DNA of 64,000 nt from Paraglaciecola sp. MB-3u-78 (GCF_002835935.1 NZ_PJCF01000003.1:558001-622000), one strand, 5' to 3'; counted from the stretch's first letter, positions 1 to 9,351 are shown. Notes: generated by a model from the sequence alone, not told the origin. A program made the numbers and translations.

Positions 1-2
1 CT

Positions 3-809
3 TTACTACCGGCCATTGTGTTTTTCGCTATGCATCATGGGTTTGCCAAATCTACATTGTTTCTATGTGTTGGACTAAAAAAAGAACTAGAACAAAAAAC
101 GCGATTGACTCCCTTTCTATGGCTACTTGCGCTAATTCCTGCTTTATCCTTGATAGGTTTGCCGTTAACAAGTGGAGCATTCGCAAAAGAAGCACTCAAA
201 AGTGCCACCTCAAGTTGGCCTTTGTTTTCGACCTTTTTGGTTTTGAGTGCTGTAGGTACTTCGTTATTAATGGGGCGTTTTATACAGTTAATGCAACAGC
301 CTTTTACTCAACCACAATCTACTCAAAAACGATCTGCTCAACTGCTATCTATGCAAAAAACCTCAGATTCAGTACCACGTTGGGGGCTTATCTTGCCAAC
401 TGCGCTTTGTGCTTTGCTGTGTGTAGGGTATGTATATTTCACACCCGCATTCGAATTTAAAATTCACCAAAGTGTCTTTTCTACAATGAGCTGGGCTGCG
501 TTATGGCCTGGACTCATTGGACTGATGATATTAATTGCCAGTTTTAAAGTACGTGCCGCAATAGTTGCCCCTGCAGCCGGTGATATATTAATTATCTATC
601 AAAAAATCGGACTATTATGCCAAAAAATCGGACAACATCTTGGACACTCCATTGCCAGAAAATCTACAGGTTTGAGCAGTTATTTTTACCAGACATTAGA
701 ACGGTCGCAATCCTTACTCAACAACTCAAGTAAACACTGGGTCATCGAGACTCCGGGAACTGTGATGGTTGTCGTTTTAGTCCTACTTTTTTATACCTTT
801 GTTAGCTAA
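3..809 (+). CDS. C-terminal part of a NuoL/MrpD-like proton-conducting membrane subunit
   Basis: The reading frame is open to the window edge, so this is the C-terminal part of a longer protein; the GTG at 18 is only an internal codon. The visible part is rich in hydrophobic helices and begins with a segment, HHGFAKSTLFLCVG, typical of the late transmembrane helices of the NuoL/M/N and Mrp antiporter family, where the histidine and lysine lie on the proton path. A second family-like element is LIGLPLTSGAFAKEAL. The last 120 residues form a less conserved tail ending in a membrane helix. It is not part of the nuo operon at 34-49 kb. It could be an Mrp, DabB-like or stand-alone subunit, and the missing N-terminus prevents a choice. 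The UspE-like gene starts 35 bp downstream. Confidence 0.7.
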   Translation, partial: LLPAIVFFAMHHGFAKSTLFLCVGLKKELEQKTRLTPFLWLLALIPALSLIGLPLTSGAFAKEALKSATSSWPLFSTFLVLSAVGTSLLMGRFIQLMQQPFTQPQSTQKRSAQLLSMQKTSDSVPRWGLILPTALCALLCVGYVYFTPAFEFKIHQSVFSTMSWAALWPGLIGLMILIASFKVRAAIVAPAAGDILIIYQKIGLLCQKIGQHLGHSIARKSTGLSSYFYQTLERSQSLLNNSSKHWVIETPGTVMVVVLVLLFYTFVS

Positions 810-844
810 ACAATCGCGCGTTATGCACCGCAAGAGATACACCA

Positions 845-1780
845 ATGAAACGTTTTAAAAATATACTGATTAAAGTGAACAAACAAACAGAACCTGAACT
901 CGACATCGCGGTTATAAGAGGTATCGAATTAGCTAGACGTACCGGAGCAAAAGTCACTCTATTTGATGTGGTAGAGCCACTTGAAAGTATAGTGAGATGT
1001 TATATCGATATCGTCAGTCCTGAAGAACTAACCGAATTTATAGTTGAGCAGCGACTCGATCAACTCACAGAGCTAGCGCAACAACTACAGAGCAAAGATG
1101 TGAAAGTAACTCCGCAAGTAGGCATCGGTAAAAATTTCATTGAAATTATTAAAGCAGTCATCAACAGAAAAAGTGATTTACTAATTAAAGTCGCCAACGA
1201 CTGCGAACAGAGCTTCGATAGTAATGATTTTCATTTAATGCGTAAATGCGCAATCCCTGTTTGGATAATCAAGACTACACAATCCAATTCAATCAATAAA
1301 ATTTTAGCTGCGGTTGACTTGTCGATGGAACAACATGCCGAAGGTCGTGCTCAAAATCGAATGATTATGGATATAGCCTCGTCTTTGAGTAAATTTGAAA
1401 AAGCTAAGCTCACTGTACTCTCTTGCTGGCAGCTATACGGAGAACAAGCGCTGAAACATGGGGCATTCGCTAGAGTTTCAACAGATAAAATTGATGAGTT
1501 ATTAAAAGTGGAAGAGAATGAATATAAAGACAGTCTTGAGATTTTGGTTAGCGAGTATGCGAATTCAAATTTTGAGCAATGTTTGGAAAAAGGCTCTCCT
1601 AAATTACTTATTCCAAAATATGCAAACAGTAATGAAATCGATACCGTGGTGATGGGGACTCTTAGCCGTTCAGGGATCCCAGGGTTTTTGATTGGACACA
1701 ATTCAGAGACAGTTCTGCAACGCATCAATTCGTCAGTGATCACCTTAAAACCTGCGGGTTTTCTATCGCCAGTACGTTAG
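845..1780 (+). CDS. Tandem-domain universal stress protein, UspE-like
   Basis: This 311-residue cytoplasmic protein has two Usp folds, about residues 1-145 and 150-305, as in UspE. The first begins KRFKNILIKVN and the second begins NKILAAVDLS. Only the second domain keeps a clear nucleotide-binding type loop near the end, GTLSRSGIPGFLIGHNSE, followed by the usual short terminal strand VITLKP. Proteins of this family help cells survive starvation or membrane stress, in part by binding ATP or lipids. It follows the ion-transporter fragment by 35 bp and precedes the P-type ATPase, so a stress role tied to ion balance is possible but inferred. Confidence 0.85.
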   Translation: MKRFKNILIKVNKQTEPELDIAVIRGIELARRTGAKVTLFDVVEPLESIVRCYIDIVSPEELTEFIVEQRLDQLTELAQQLQSKDVKVTPQVGIGKNFIEIIKAVINRKSDLLIKVANDCEQSFDSNDFHLMRKCAIPVWIIKTTQSNSINKILAAVDLSMEQHAEGRAQNRMIMDIASSLSKFEKAKLTVLSCWQLYGEQALKHGAFARVSTDKIDELLKVEENEYKDSLEILVSEYANSNFEQCLEKGSPKLLIPKYANSNEIDTVVMGTLSRSGIPGFLIGHNSETVLQRINSSVITLKPAGFLSPVR

Positions 1781-2057
1781 ATAATTCTGATTACCAAGAC
1801 CCTTAATATTCGTAAATATTGACTGCATGATGAGCCATTGCAAATCATCAGCTGCAATGTTTAAGCAGGGAGCCGGTGGTTAATTTTATTTAACTGGAAA
1901 GTGTGGCCACTAAAATAATGCCATTTTTACGGCTCTTGCCTTGAAATTTCAATCGCTATTCAATACATCGTATTTTTCGAAGTTTTACCTGCATTAGTTC
2001 GACTTTTATTAATTAAAAGAAAACACTATTTTAAAGGTTATATTATCGGAGATATTT

Positions 2058-4844
2058 ATGGAACATAAAAAACAATCATGGTTTGCCGAACCTTCGGATA
2101 CAGTTGAAGATGGACTGCAACAAGCGTGGCATGCGCAACCCTCAGAAACTGTTGCTGAAGGACTAAATGCTGATGTGAAGTTAGGATTATCTTCAAACGA
2201 TGCGACCATTCGGCTGCATCGATATGGTATGAACAATATTACCGAGCATAAAGGAACGGGTCCGTTCAAACGTTTCATGATCCAATTTCATCAACCACTA
2301 GTGTACATCCTACTAGCCGCTGTAGCAGTGACCATGGCGCTAGGAGAATGGGTTGATTCTGCGGTCATTTTTATGGTGGTTTTATTAAATGCAATCATAG
2401 GATTTGTGCAAGAATCGAAGGCACTGCAAGCAATCAATGCATTATCTAAAAGCGTTAAAAGCACGGCGATCGTTATCAGAGATGGCAATAAAATATCCAT
2501 CTCTGCCGAGCAACTTGTTCCTGGCGATTTAGTTGTTTTACAACCGGGTGACAAAGTATCAGCAGATATGAGGCTGATTAAAGTTAAGGACCTCAAGATA
2601 GATGAGTCTGCTCTAACAGGCGAATCAGTGGCAACTGAAAAGAATAGTACATTGTTACCAAAAGATAGTGTCTTGGGTGACAGAAAGAATATGGCCTATT
2701 CCTCTACTTTGGTTACATATGGTACGGGTTTAGGGTTAGTAACAGAAACCGGCGATGCAACGGAAATTGGTAAAATTTCCACATTGATTACGACTACAAA
2801 AACCCTAGATACTCCACTAACTAAGCGTATTGCGCACTTTAGTCATATTCTTTTGTACGCAATTTTGATTTTGGCAGGATTAACAATCTTTATTGGATGG
2901 TTACACGGACAACCACTGATTGAGTCGTTTATGGCAGCTGTTGCATTAGCTGTCGGGGCCATTCCAGAAGGTTTACCTGCTGCGGTTACGATCATGTTAG
3001 CCATCGGTGTTTCTCGAATGGCAAAACGTCGTGCTGTAATTCGTAACTTACCGGCGGTTGAAACACTAGGCAGTACGACCGTCATTTGCTCAGATAAAAC
3101 CGGAACACTGACTAAGAACGAAATGACAGTCAGAGAGCTTTGGAGTGCTGGACAGCACCTAACAACAACAGGCAGCGGTTATGATCCAGAAGGCGATTTT
3201 TTCTTACAAGAAAAACCTACTAATATAAGCAACATGCCTTCGGTACTCGAAACATTGACAGCAGGTTTGCTGTGTAATGACTCCAACTTGCACGCTCCAA
3301 ACTCACTAAATGACGGTAATATGCAGTGGTCTATCACGGGTGATCCAACTGAAGCTGCTCTGATTGCTGCCACTATTAAGGCAGACATTAAGCGGGAGGC
3401 TGTTAGTTGTGAACGCTTAGATACCATACCTTTTCAATCCGAATATCAGTATATGGCGACGCTGAATGTTCGAGATAGTCAGCATATGATTTTTCTTAAG
3501 GGTTCTTTAGAAAGTCTGTTACCACGTTGTGTTTCGATGCTTGACGAGAGCGGTAACCCGCAAAAGATGGATATGTCACTTATCGAGCAACAAGCTGAAC
3601 AAATGGCAGCCCGAGGATTACGAGTACTGGCCTTTGCTCGCAAACGTGTTGCTAATGATGTTGACACAATCAACCACAGTAATGTTGAAGGAGAGATGGA
3701 GTTTTTAGGCTTACAAGCCATGATAGACCCACCGAGGCCTGAAGCTATTAAGGCCGTCGCGGCCTGCCATCAGGCGGGTATAGACGTTAAAATGATTACC
3801 GGTGATCACGCGTTAACCGCCGGTACCATTGCCCGCCAACTCGGTATTGTAGGTGACAATAGCACTAGCCTATCAGTCACAGGTGCACAGCTCGCAACCA
3901 TGACTCCCTCAGAATTTGTTGCAGCAGCTCTCAAATATAAGGTGTTTGCCAGGGTAACCCCTGAGAATAAATTGCAACTAGTCAAAGCTCTGCAAAGCGA
4001 GGGGCATGTGGTGGCGATGACGGGAGATGGTGTTAACGATGCCCCTGCCTTGCGCCGTGCAGACATTGGGGTGGCAATGGCCATGAATGGAACAGAAGTC
4101 GCCAGAGAAGCTGCGGACATGATGCTTATTGACGATAACTTCGCAACAATTCCAGATGCAATTGAGGAAGGTCGCGGTGTTTTTGACAATTTAAAAAAGT
4201 TTATCGTTTGGACTTTACCGACCAATGGCGGTGAAGGTCTAGTGATCCTCTTGGCTGTTATGTTAGGTGTGTCACTACCGCTACTACCCATTCATATTTT
4301 GTGGGTTAATATGACCACCGCAATATTTTTGGGCTTAATGTTAGCGTTCGAACCGAGAGAAGAGGGCATTATGCGACGTCCTCCAAATCAACCCAATACC
4401 CCCATTATTGATGCAACCTTAGTGTGGCGAATAATCCTTGTATCAACGTTGCTTTGTCTTACCTCGTTTGGTCTGTATGAATTTGAACTGAGCTTAGGTG
4501 CAAGCCAGGAAGAAGCCCGCACAGTGGCAGTCGCTATGTTTGTAGTTGGAGAAGCCTTTTATTTACTAAATTGCCGCTCACTTAAGCGTTCTTGTTTTGC
4601 AGTGGGTATTAATAGCAATTCTTGGATATGGGTTGGAATTGGCATAATGATGTTTTTGCAGTTGCTTTTCACTTACGTCCCTATCATGAACTCATGGTTT
4701 AGCAGTGCGCCAATCAGCGCACAAGCATGGTTGCGTGTGTTCGGTGGTGGTTTACTCATCTTTGCTTTGGTGGGATTAGAAAAACACTGGCGTTTTCGAA
4801 ACAGATCTCATCATTCGAATACTTTAAGTTTGGCTGAAGATTAA
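2058..4844 (+). CDS. P2-type cation-transporting ATPase with altered M6 ion site
   Basis: This 928-residue membrane pump has the layout of P2A (SERCA/PMR1-like) ATPases. Visible in order are the actuator motif LTGES, the M4 motif AIPEGLPA, the phosphorylation motif SDKTGTLT, the hinge motifs MITGDH and MTGDGVNDAPAL, then M5-M10. M5 keeps Asn and Glu (PTNGGE). M6 reads ILWVNMTTAIFLG, so the Asp that completes the Ca2+ site in SERCA/PMR1 is Ala here. Ca2+ specificity is therefore doubtful and another cation may be moved. The N-terminus holds a short tandem repeat (WFAEPSDTVEDGL, then WHAQPSETVAEGL). The ATG is preceded by a GGAG at good spacing. The gene lies alone, with 277 bp before it. Confidence 0.9.
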   Translation: MEHKKQSWFAEPSDTVEDGLQQAWHAQPSETVAEGLNADVKLGLSSNDATIRLHRYGMNNITEHKGTGPFKRFMIQFHQPLVYILLAAVAVTMALGEWVDSAVIFMVVLLNAIIGFVQESKALQAINALSKSVKSTAIVIRDGNKISISAEQLVPGDLVVLQPGDKVSADMRLIKVKDLKIDESALTGESVATEKNSTLLPKDSVLGDRKNMAYSSTLVTYGTGLGLVTETGDATEIGKISTLITTTKTLDTPLTKRIAHFSHILLYAILILAGLTIFIGWLHGQPLIESFMAAVALAVGAIPEGLPAAVTIMLAIGVSRMAKRRAVIRNLPAVETLGSTTVICSDKTGTLTKNEMTVRELWSAGQHLTTTGSGYDPEGDFFLQEKPTNISNMPSVLETLTAGLLCNDSNLHAPNSLNDGNMQWSITGDPTEAALIAATIKADIKREAVSCERLDTIPFQSEYQYMATLNVRDSQHMIFLKGSLESLLPRCVSMLDESGNPQKMDMSLIEQQAEQMAARGLRVLAFARKRVANDVDTINHSNVEGEMEFLGLQAMIDPPRPEAIKAVAACHQAGIDVKMITGDHALTAGTIARQLGIVGDNSTSLSVTGAQLATMTPSEFVAAALKYKVFARVTPENKLQLVKALQSEGHVVAMTGDGVNDAPALRRADIGVAMAMNGTEVAREAADMMLIDDNFATIPDAIEEGRGVFDNLKKFIVWTLPTNGGEGLVILLAVMLGVSLPLLPIHILWVNMTTAIFLGLMLAFEPREEGIMRRPPNQPNTPIIDATLVWRIILVSTLLCLTSFGLYEFELSLGASQEEARTVAVAMFVVGEAFYLLNCRSLKRSCFAVGINSNSWIWVGIGIMMFLQLLFTYVPIMNSWFSSAPISAQAWLRVFGGGLLIFALVGLEKHWRFRNRSHHSNTLSLAED

Positions 4845-4848
4845 CCCT

Positions 4849-4975
4849 ATGCTAAAAATAAGGTCTGATGGGTGAGTTCAACTCAGGAATAAATGGGGCC
4901 CTTTTACTATGCGGGCCCCACTAATTCATCATCGTTTTTCATTGCTCGGCATGGGACAAGGATTAGCTGCGAAGA
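4849..4975 (+). pseudogene. Decayed partial copy of the 5' end of the downstream permease gene
   Basis: This stretch matches the first ~125 bp of the permease gene at 5207 with scattered differences. It has an ATG at 4849, a frame starting MLKIRSDG, then an in-frame TGA, followed by KWGPFTMR, identical to residues of the intact gene. After about 40 codons the resemblance stops. It starts only 4 bp after the ATPase stop codon. It is best read as the remnant of a tandem duplication of the permease 5' end. Confidence 0.75.
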
Positions 4976-5102
4976 TCACCAATATGGAATTATCATGCTG
5001 CAGAAACAAAGTCGATCATCATTATTTTTGATAGAGGCTCATTGAACATGTAAAGCGTTTGGTCTTTTTATGTAAAAATGCTGTAATAATATTTTGCGAA
5101 AT

Positions 5103-5128
5103 TTGATAATCAACCATTTGATAATCAA
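5103..5128 (+). promoter_or_regulatory. Two palindromes TTGATAATCAA 15 bp apart, upstream of the permease gene
   Basis: The 11-bp palindrome TTGATAATCAA occurs at 5103-5113 and again at 5118-5128, inside a 15-bp tandem repeat about 80 bp before the permease start. The half sites resemble FNR half sites (TTGAT/ATCAA), but the spacer is 1 bp instead of 4, so it is not a standard FNR box. It may be a paired binding site for a dimeric regulator of the permease gene. Confidence 0.35.
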
Positions 5129-5206
5129 CCATAAGATAAGCAGTGAAGTAGCGACATACTAGTAAGTGTGCCCGTTTAATTTTTAGTCCAATACTGAGAT
5201 AACCAT

Positions 5207-6580
5207 ATGTTAAAGACAAGACCTGAGGGAGAAGTTCAACCTGGTATTAAATGGGGTCCTTTTACTATGCGGATCCCGTTAGTTCATTTACGTTTTTCAT
5301 TGTCGGATATGCTACAAGGATTTGCAGTAGCTGGGGCTACAGGACTCGCCTTAGTGCCTTATTTTATGGCTTTATTGGGATTGAATTTTGAAGAAGCGGT
5401 GACTATGGCGATGTTTCATAGCATGCTTATTTCTTTTTCCTGGATGTTTTTTGGTGACCCTTATGCGCCAGGGTGGTTAACACCAGCCATACCTTTTGTT
5501 GTCGCGTTTATTACCGCCCCCGCTTATATAGGCGACCATACTTCTCAGTTTCAAGCCATGACCGCTCTTTCATTGAACTTCGCGTTTATTTTAATTGTGT
5601 TAGGGGTGACTGGGCTTGGCGCTAAGATAATTAAAATTGTACCCAATGTGTTCAAAGGTGGCATTATTTTAGGTGCTGCAATTGCCGCTTTTTTGCGGGT
5701 TACTAAAGACGGCGATGCGGCGAATGTATTTCAATCAGCACCTATAGCCGGGACCTTGGGGGTGGTGATTTGTTTAGTCTTTGCCTTTTCTAAGCCTTTA
5801 CAAGCTCTGGCGATAGATAAAAAATGGTTGGCAACTATTCTTGGGTTTGGCTTACTTCCCGGATTTGTTATCGCGGGCAGTGTTGGATTTTTCACTGGTG
5901 AGTTTCAATACAATATTCGCTGGGAAATTCTTGATGTGGGTGCTTCGACTGCTTCTCTATGGGAAAAAGCGTCACCTTTTGCGATCGGTTGGCCGCCCAT
6001 TGAGACTTTTCTTGCTTCGTTCCCATTGGCGCTAATAACCTATATTTTGTTTTTCGGTGATGTGGTGACGGGTAATGAAATGATAGAACAAGCACAAACC
6101 ACGCGCACAGATGAAAAACTCGAATTAAACGCCAGCAGAGCACATATGGCGACGGGCATTAGAAATATTCTAATGGCTATTGTTGCGCCTTTTTTTGCCA
6201 CTCAAGGTGTGTTGTGGACCGGGATTCAAGTTGTCCTTCTCAAACGTTGGTCACAAGGACGTGAAAAGATAGATTCGATATTCGACAGCATAGGTAGTTT
6301 TTATGCATTTGGTTTACCCTTTCTGTTTATATTACTGCCGTTAGTGACTTTGTTAGAGCCCTTATTGCCATTGGCATTAGCGGTGACTCTGGTGTTGACA
6401 GCATTTGCTTGTGCTACGTTAGCCTTGTCACTTGTTAATGATGCCACAGAGCGTGGGGCGATGGTTATTACAGCAATGGCATTTAGCGTATTTGAACCTT
6501 GGTTAGGTCTACTAGTGGGCATTATTGTAATTGCCGCTTTATGTGGCTTTAAGGTCTTTATGCCGAAAAAAGAAACATAA
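5207..6580 (+). CDS. Multi-pass membrane permease, NCS2/SulP-like, substrate unknown
   Basis: This 457-residue protein consists almost entirely of hydrophobic segments (about 11-13 helices). Its glycine- and proline-containing helices, such as the segment around IVPNVFKGGIILGAAIAAFLR, are in the style of nucleobase or anion permeases with the UraA fold. A short cytoplasmic N-terminus (MLKTRPEGEVQPGIKWGPFT) precedes the first helix. The substrate cannot be told from sequence. The gene is monocistronic, with a hairpin 20 bp after its stop codon. The decayed duplicate of its 5' end lies 360 bp upstream. Confidence 0.6.
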   Translation: MLKTRPEGEVQPGIKWGPFTMRIPLVHLRFSLSDMLQGFAVAGATGLALVPYFMALLGLNFEEAVTMAMFHSMLISFSWMFFGDPYAPGWLTPAIPFVVAFITAPAYIGDHTSQFQAMTALSLNFAFILIVLGVTGLGAKIIKIVPNVFKGGIILGAAIAAFLRVTKDGDAANVFQSAPIAGTLGVVICLVFAFSKPLQALAIDKKWLATILGFGLLPGFVIAGSVGFFTGEFQYNIRWEILDVGASTASLWEKASPFAIGWPPIETFLASFPLALITYILFFGDVVTGNEMIEQAQTTRTDEKLELNASRAHMATGIRNILMAIVAPFFATQGVLWTGIQVVLLKRWSQGREKIDSIFDSIGSFYAFGLPFLFILLPLVTLLEPLLPLALAVTLVLTAFACATLALSLVNDATERGAMVITAMAFSVFEPWLGLLVGIIVIAALCGFKVFMPKKET

Positions 6581-6598
6581 ATGATCGATTATTAGCAC

Positions 6599-6624
6599 AA
6601 GACTGCTCTTTGAGGAGCAGTCTT
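6599..6624 (+). terminator. Hairpin after the permease gene
   Basis: A perfect 10-bp inverted repeat (AAGACTGCTC with GAGCAGTCTT) and a 6-base loop lies 19 bp after the permease stop codon. The T run after it is weak, so termination may be inefficient or bidirectional. The A run before the left arm could serve convergent transcription from the minus strand. Confidence 0.6.
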
Positions 6625-6686
6625 AATCTCAGACGCGTTTAGCAAGCCACATCTGTGAATGAATATGCAACTATCATCACAATATT

Positions 6687-6830
6687 TTAAGGGGGATTTA
6701 TTGTATCTTGCGATACCAAAAAGGCATCAATTTTTTTAATTAATTCGGATGCATTAGGATATGCTTTTGACAATTTAAGGTAAAGCGCTAAAAGAATGGG
6801 CGAACATGCTGAGATTAAAAAGTACTTCAT
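6687..6830 (-). CDS. Possible 47-residue membrane miniprotein
   Basis: A short minus-strand frame starts at an ATG 20 bp after the stop of the solute-binding-like gene, in the same orientation. It encodes an N-terminal hydrophobic stretch (KYFLISACSPILLALYL) and a polar tail ending in DTINPP. No clear ribosome binding site is visible and no family is recognised. It could be a real small membrane protein at the end of the operon or a chance frame. Confidence 0.25.
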   Translation of the reverse strand: MKYFLISACSPILLALYLKLSKAYPNASELIKKIDAFLVSQDTINPP

Positions 6831-6850
6831 TTTACGGTGCTCATTTTTTG

Positions 6851-7624
6851 CTATTTCATCTGCATAGTGTAAATTTTTGAATCAATACCTTGTCTAGATA
6901 ATATTGCCTGAAGTTTACCCGAAGTTTTCATCTTTTGAATGGCTCGGTTTAACGAGGGGATAAGTGCGCTATGTTCTTTTCTTAATCTGATTATCAGATT
7001 ACCGCTAGTATGTAGGGCAGCAAAACCTATTTCAGTGTTATTCAGTTTTGCCCAGTACTTAGCGGTTTCTCTTTCTAAAATAATAGCTTTGAATCGATTG
7101 TTTTTTAACCCCTGAATCAGTTGGTTTTCGTTGAGAAAGTCTGTGCGAATAAATTGGTCATCGTCAAAGTAAAAGTAACCTGAAATAGTACCTACATGTT
7201 TCCCATAAATAGACTCTGGAGTGGGAAATAGATGAGTGTTTTTACTTAATGTGACTATGTATTCTGTGATTTCAAAGAAGGGATCGGTTGCGACAAATCC
7301 CGGTCCTGGATCATTATTTTTAAACCACTCAAGGTAAGAAAAATCAAAATCGACTATGCCATCTATGAGCGCTTTAGCCGCCCGTTTTTGGGGGAAGTGT
7401 ACCGTTTTAAATTGAATGCCTGAATCAGCTTCCAAGGCTTTTGATAACTCAGTGAAAATACTCGTTCCACCGTTTTTTGCTGCATTTCGAAAAGGCACCC
7501 AGCCACCCTTTTCTCCTAGATCAAAATATAATGTAGGTGCTTCTTTGTTATCTGATGCTAAACAGTGTGTTGCCTGAAAACATAAAAAAATAATCCCCAA
7601 AATACTAAAATGTTTTTTCAGCAT
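6851..7624 (-). CDS. Exported solute-binding-like protein (SBP family 3 type)
   Basis: The product resembles periplasmic amino-acid-type binding proteins: two lobes with segments such as FPQKRAAKALIDGIVDFDFSY and a lobe-return region before LNRAIQKMKTSGKLQAIL, the usual C-terminal pattern. The ATG at 7624 is chosen because it puts a good signal peptide (MLKKHFSILGIIFLCF, cleavage after CLA) at the N-terminus. An alternative ATG at 7705 overlaps the stop of the upstream regulator gene (TAATG) and would add 27 residues before the signal. There is no ABC permease nearby, so it may sense or scavenge rather than import. Coupling to a response regulator suggests a signalling role, which is inference. 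Confidence 0.7.
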   Translation of the reverse strand: MLKKHFSILGIIFLCFQATHCLASDNKEAPTLYFDLGEKGGWVPFRNAAKNGGTSIFTELSKALEADSGIQFKTVHFPQKRAAKALIDGIVDFDFSYLEWFKNNDPGPGFVATDPFFEITEYIVTLSKNTHLFPTPESIYGKHVGTISGYFYFDDDQFIRTDFLNENQLIQGLKNNRFKAIILERETAKYWAKLNNTEIGFAALHTSGNLIIRLRKEHSALIPSLNRAIQKMKTSGKLQAILSRQGIDSKIYTMQMK

Positions 7625-7704
7625 TGCTCGCTTTTTATTGTTGAATTGTAATTGTTTAATGTGAGTTAGGATGTGTATTGATTTCTTTTGAAGCACTATC
7701 TTCA

Positions 7705-9351
7705 TTACCCCTGTACTTTATTGTCACTAGTAATAAAATATAAATCTTTTTTATTGGTGATACGACTGACGATTTCTTCTAAACGTTTTTTATTACCTTC
7801 ATTGAGTTCACGGTTTTGTAATTCTGTTAAAAATTCAAGTGTGTTCACTTTTTTGTAGGAAATTAACTCTGCATCGACTAAGCCCTGTAATAAATTGAGG
7901 CTGAAAGCCAGTTCCCGAGGGAATAATAAATACGCCTGATAGAAGTCATCCGTTGCTGCGGCATATTTCCTGTTTGTGTATTTTTGCAATCCAACTTTAT
8001 TGAACTCGAGGGCTTGTGGCCTTTTTTCGCCAATCGCATCTTCGCTTTTGGCTACTAACATCCCTGAGACCGTTTTTTCATTACCGTCCTCAATGTTTTT
8101 CAGCTTTTCTTGGCTCAGTTTTAAAAACGCTTTCGCTTTTTCATTATCGCCAGTTTTACGCCAAGCTTGAACTGCATCGGTAATCGTGGATATTTCAGCA
8201 TCTTGTAGTTCACTCATCCCTGGCCGAGATAAAATTTCATTCGCTTTGACCACATTACCTTCCATAAAAGCAATCATGGCAAACATATAGTCTTTTCTGA
8301 TAGTTAAACTCGGATCAGATAATTTTCTACCTGCAGCACCAATCAAATATTTGGCGACTTGTAAATCTGAAGAACGTTCGGGTTTAGTCCTCAGTTCTGC
8401 TTCAGCTATATAACAGCGAGCAAGATCCAGTGATATTTCATCGTAACGTTCGCGAATAGAACGGTTAGACTCACGCTTCTTTTCTAACAACGAAATGGCT
8501 TCTGCGCCTCTTTCTTGCGCCTGATATATATAGGCTTTCAAACGAGCGGCAGGAATAGATAACTCGCCTTCCCGGATCTGATGCATGTAGTTTTCAGCTT
8601 TGTTGTATTGATTATTGCCTACACTAATGCGTGCTAGCCATTCACATGCTTTGTCACTGGTGAGCTCCGAACGCGTCAAATCACGTAATAAAATTTCACT
8701 TTCTTCTATGTGCTCATCTAAAAATAAATTTTGAATCAAACCCCATTTTGCCCATATGACCTTGTCTGAACGTTGCAAAATAACACGGTAAAGATCGGCA
8801 GCTTCTGCAAAGCGTCCTAGTTTGGTTAGCAGTCTGGCACGTAATTTAATCAGCGCACTTTTTTTCTTAGGTAGGGCATTTTTTTCTAGCAAATGATCTA
8901 TTAGCACTAATGCTTGTGGATAATTTTCATCATCCATCATTTCGTAAACAGGCATTAAATATTTATGTAGATTAAGGCAGTTAGAAATATTCTTAGCCAA
9001 ATTACGGATTGTATAAGGTTTGATGACTAATGCTTCTGGATGTAAATCAACAATCTGACCGATAATCAACGGGAGTCGGTCGTAGGTAATAAACATCACA
9101 CAAGTCTTGTGAGTGATTTGTTTCTGCTTTTGTAAGTCTTGAACCACCTCTACGCCGTTTTTATTTTGGCCAAGATGAAAATCCATAAGTAGAAGATCTA
9201 ACTTTTGTTTTTTCAAGTTGGCTTTCAGATCTCGGCCATTACTAAAACAGCTAATGTGGCCAAACCCCATATCCAACAAATGATTACGGATATTCGTACG
9301 GGCCATTCCATTGTCTTCCACAACGGCGACTTTAACTTTAGTAAGTGACAT
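7705..9351 (-). CDS. Response regulator with TPR-rich C-terminus
   Basis: Residues 5-125 form a receiver domain, with an acidic start VAVVEDN, a probable phosphorylated Asp in LLLMDFHLG, and the conserved Lys in VIKPYT. The remaining 420 residues are helical and carry several TPR-like repeats, for example around YPQALVLIDHLLEKNALP, FAEAADLYRVILQRSDK and YNKAENYMHQIREGE. There is no DNA-binding domain, so output is probably by protein-protein contact. No histidine kinase is adjacent. The stop codon overlaps the next possible ATG by one base (TAATG), which suggests translational coupling with the exported solute-binding-like protein. Confidence 0.85.
   Translation of the reverse strand: MSLTKVKVAVVEDNGMARTNIRNHLLDMGFGHISCFSNGRDLKANLKKQKLDLLLMDFHLGQNKNGVEVVQDLQKQKQITHKTCVMFITYDRLPLIIGQIVDLHPEALVIKPYTIRNLAKNISNCLNLHKYLMPVYEMMDDENYPQALVLIDHLLEKNALPKKKSALIKLRARLLTKLGRFAEAADLYRVILQRSDKVIWAKWGLIQNLFLDEHIEESEILLRDLTRSELTSDKACEWLARISVGNNQYNKAENYMHQIREGELSIPAARLKAYIYQAQERGAEAISLLEKKRESNRSIRERYDEISLDLARCYIAEAELRTKPERSSDLQVAKYLIGAAGRKLSDPSLTIRKDYMFAMIAFMEGNVVKANEILSRPGMSELQDAEISTITDAVQAWRKTGDNEKAKAFLKLSQEKLKNIEDGNEKTVSGMLVAKSEDAIGEKRPQALEFNKVGLQKYTNRKYAAATDDFYQAYLLFPRELAFSLNLLQGLVDAELISYKKVNTLEFLTELQNRELNEGNKKRLEEIVSRITNKKDLYFITSDNKVQG

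Noticed and set aside
65-460. 131-codon frame overlapping the first gene
   Set aside because: It is out of frame with the NuoL/MrpD-like protein and has no features of its own.
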